A program made the position numbers and the translations under genes. A stretch of 64,000 bases of DNA from Empedobacter stercoris (lineage in GTDB: Bacteria > Bacteroidota > Bacteroidia > Flavobacteriales > Weeksellaceae). Shown piece after piece: positions 63,013 to 64,000 of this stretch. The notes under the pieces were generated by a model. The model searched no databases. It saw only the letters and a list, made by a program, of their open reading frames with translations, and had not been told where the DNA came from. The number at the start of each line of letters is the position of its first letter. The stretch's first letter is position 1. The DNA is taken from the NCBI RefSeq assembly GCF_025244765.1, contig NZ_CP104209.1:1673501-1737500 (forward strand), in the 5' to 3' direction.

Positions 63013-63678
63013 ATGAATCAACAAAAAGACTTATTTCTAAGAATTTGGCCCTTTTTTATTGTATTTTTTATCTACAATTTTGCTGCTATTGCCATGACAC
63101 AATATTTTGGTCGCGATGAATTGCATTTGCATTTCAATAAATATAGCAATCATTACTTCGATAAATTCTTTGTATTCTATACAGATTTCGGAACCTACTA
63201 TTTATTTTTCATCTTGCTCGGCTATCTTTTATGGAAAAAAACACAACGATATTTTTATTATCTATTCGTTTCAGGTGCTGTTGCATCAACAATAAGTGTC
63301 TTTTTTAAGAATGTATATTTTGAACAAGTTTTGCGTCCAGGATACTATTTCACTCAAAAGAAAATAGACATCGTTTTGGTCAAAGATTACGCGATACAAA
63401 TGGCATCAACTTTTCCATCAGGACATTCATTAACAGCCGTTATAATCTCGATGATGTTCTGTTTACTCACAAAAAACCGATGGTTACAACTTTTTTTCGC
63501 TTTACATTTTCCAAGTATTGCAATTAGTCGAATTTATTTATCTCGCCATTTCGCTATCGATACAGTCGGTGGAGCACTTATCGGATTTTTTATGTTTATC
63601 TTTACGTATTACATCATCAATCATTCGAATAATCCAAAACTAGATCATAAATTTATCAACAATGGAAAAGCAAACTAA
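63013..63678 (+). CDS. PAP2-family membrane phosphatase
   Basis: 221 residues with about six membrane helices. Catalytic motifs of PAP2: a Lys/Arg segment KNVYFEQVLRP (slightly longer than KX6RP), PSGHSLTAV and SRIYLSRHFAIDTVGG (SRX5H). It dephosphorylates lipid phosphates such as phosphatidic acid, undecaprenyl diphosphate or lipid A precursors. The last 17 nt overlap the start of the next gene. Confidence 0.88.
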   Translation: MNQQKDLFLRIWPFFIVFFIYNFAAIAMTQYFGRDELHLHFNKYSNHYFDKFFVFYTDFGTYYLFFILLGYLLWKKTQRYFYYLFVSGAVASTISVFFKNVYFEQVLRPGYYFTQKKIDIVLVKDYAIQMASTFPSGHSLTAVIISMMFCLLTKNRWLQLFFALHFPSIAISRIYLSRHFAIDTVGGALIGFFMFIFTYYIINHSNNPKLDHKFINNGKAN

Positions 63679-64000
63679 ACTAAAAATATCATTGATTCAA
63701 TACGATGTTATATGGGAAGATACGAAAGCAAATCAAACCTATTTAGACAAATTGTTAAGCAATCATCAAACCGATATTATATTGTTACCAGAAATGTTTG
63801 CTTCGGGATTCTCGATGAATGTAGAAAAAATTGCTCAGAAACCTTTTGGAGAAACATTCGAATGGATGCAACATAAAGCCAAAGAACTGAATTCTGCGAT
63901 AGCTGGAAGCATTTCTACACACGAGAATAACAGCTACTATAATCGTTTTTACTTCGTCTGTCCAAGCGGCTCTATTTACATATACGACAAGAAACATTTG
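63662..64000 (+). CDS. Nitrilase-superfamily amidase (omega-amidase-like), 3' cut by window
   Basis: Starts at ATG 63662, inside the end of the PAP2 gene (17-nt overlap), and is open to the window end (113 codons). The start KLKISLIQYDVIWEDTKANQTYLDKLL and DIILLPEMFASGFSMNVE carry the catalytic Glu, and YIYDKKHL at the end carries the catalytic Lys. This is the YafV/omega-amidase-like branch of carbon-nitrogen hydrolases, which hydrolyses alpha-ketoglutaramate or ketosuccinamate. The Cys is beyond the window. Confidence 0.88.
   Translation, partial: MEKQTKLKISLIQYDVIWEDTKANQTYLDKLLSNHQTDIILLPEMFASGFSMNVEKIAQKPFGETFEWMQHKAKELNSAIAGSISTHENNSYYNRFYFVCPSGSIYIYDKKHL

Overview
The window is a chromosomal stretch of a low-GC Flavobacteriia bacterium (phylum Bacteroidota), most likely near Weeksellaceae such as Empedobacter, Weeksella or Chryseobacterium. 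The evidence is the Bacteroidota -7 promoter box TAnnTTTG, AT-rich spacers, many TonB-dependent outer-membrane receptors, type IX secretion sorting domains, bacillithiol synthesis (BshC), and Bacteroidota-specific families (DUF3127, DUF4833, DUF6702, LysM plus PBP1-like proteins). The genus is inference.

Layout. 1-8.6 kb: 3' end of an outer-membrane receptor, a dicarboxylate/amino-acid symporter, a LysM protein, bshC with a phosphodiesterase lipoprotein, and two helical or coiled-coil proteins. 8.6-10.4 kb: one intact IS1182-family element between two convergent genes. 10.4-19.5 kb: manC-sprT, the mlaE-mlaF lipid-transport pair, an outer-membrane barrel, a TPR protein, ribH, an acyl-ACP thioesterase, an NlpE-like lipoprotein, ndk and an APC permease. 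19.5-24.5 kb: a TonB-dependent receptor behind a SAM-I riboswitch, then pabB-pabC and a membrane protein. 24.5-29.9 kb: nitroreductase, SRPBCC and DinB proteins, mrp-nifU (Fe-S assembly), DUF3108, aat, an SSB-tailed DUF3127 protein and tRNA-Leu(TAG). 30-35.4 kb: a long minus-strand run (LD-carboxypeptidase, upp, yraN, two DedA proteins, DUF4833, GNAT). 35.4-40.7 kb: two tandem paralogous TonB receptors with the same leader. 41.2-46.7 kb: C1 peptidase and nadA-nadB-unknown-nadC (de novo NAD synthesis). 47.1-59.4 kb: a fused OPRT-OMPDC (UMP synthase) gene, a T9SS-exported M28 peptidase, trmB, dacB with an MscS channel, a DUF937-OmpA protein, tgt-lptF/G and a T9SS-exported nuclease-like protein. 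59.7-64 kb: thrS-infC-rpmI-rplT, a PAP2 phosphatase, and the start of a nitrilase-family amidase cut by the window end.

Most of the window is core genome. I saw no CRISPR array, defence island, prophage or secondary-metabolite cluster. The points most worth following are: the SAM-I riboswitch on a TonB receptor followed by an APC permease, which suggests methionine or related uptake; the eukaryote-type fused UMP synthase; infC, which has no ATG/GTG/TTG start that would include its conserved N-domain; the IS element whose two ends are intrinsic terminators stopping both flanking genes; an SSB-like acidic tail on a DUF3127 protein; and a twin leader and shared upstream motif on the tandem receptors. 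Genes are tightly packed with 1-nt or zero-nt junctions (mlaE/mlaF, GDPD/bshC, nadA/nadB, unknown/nadC, mscS/dacB), and convergent genes are usually separated by clear terminators.
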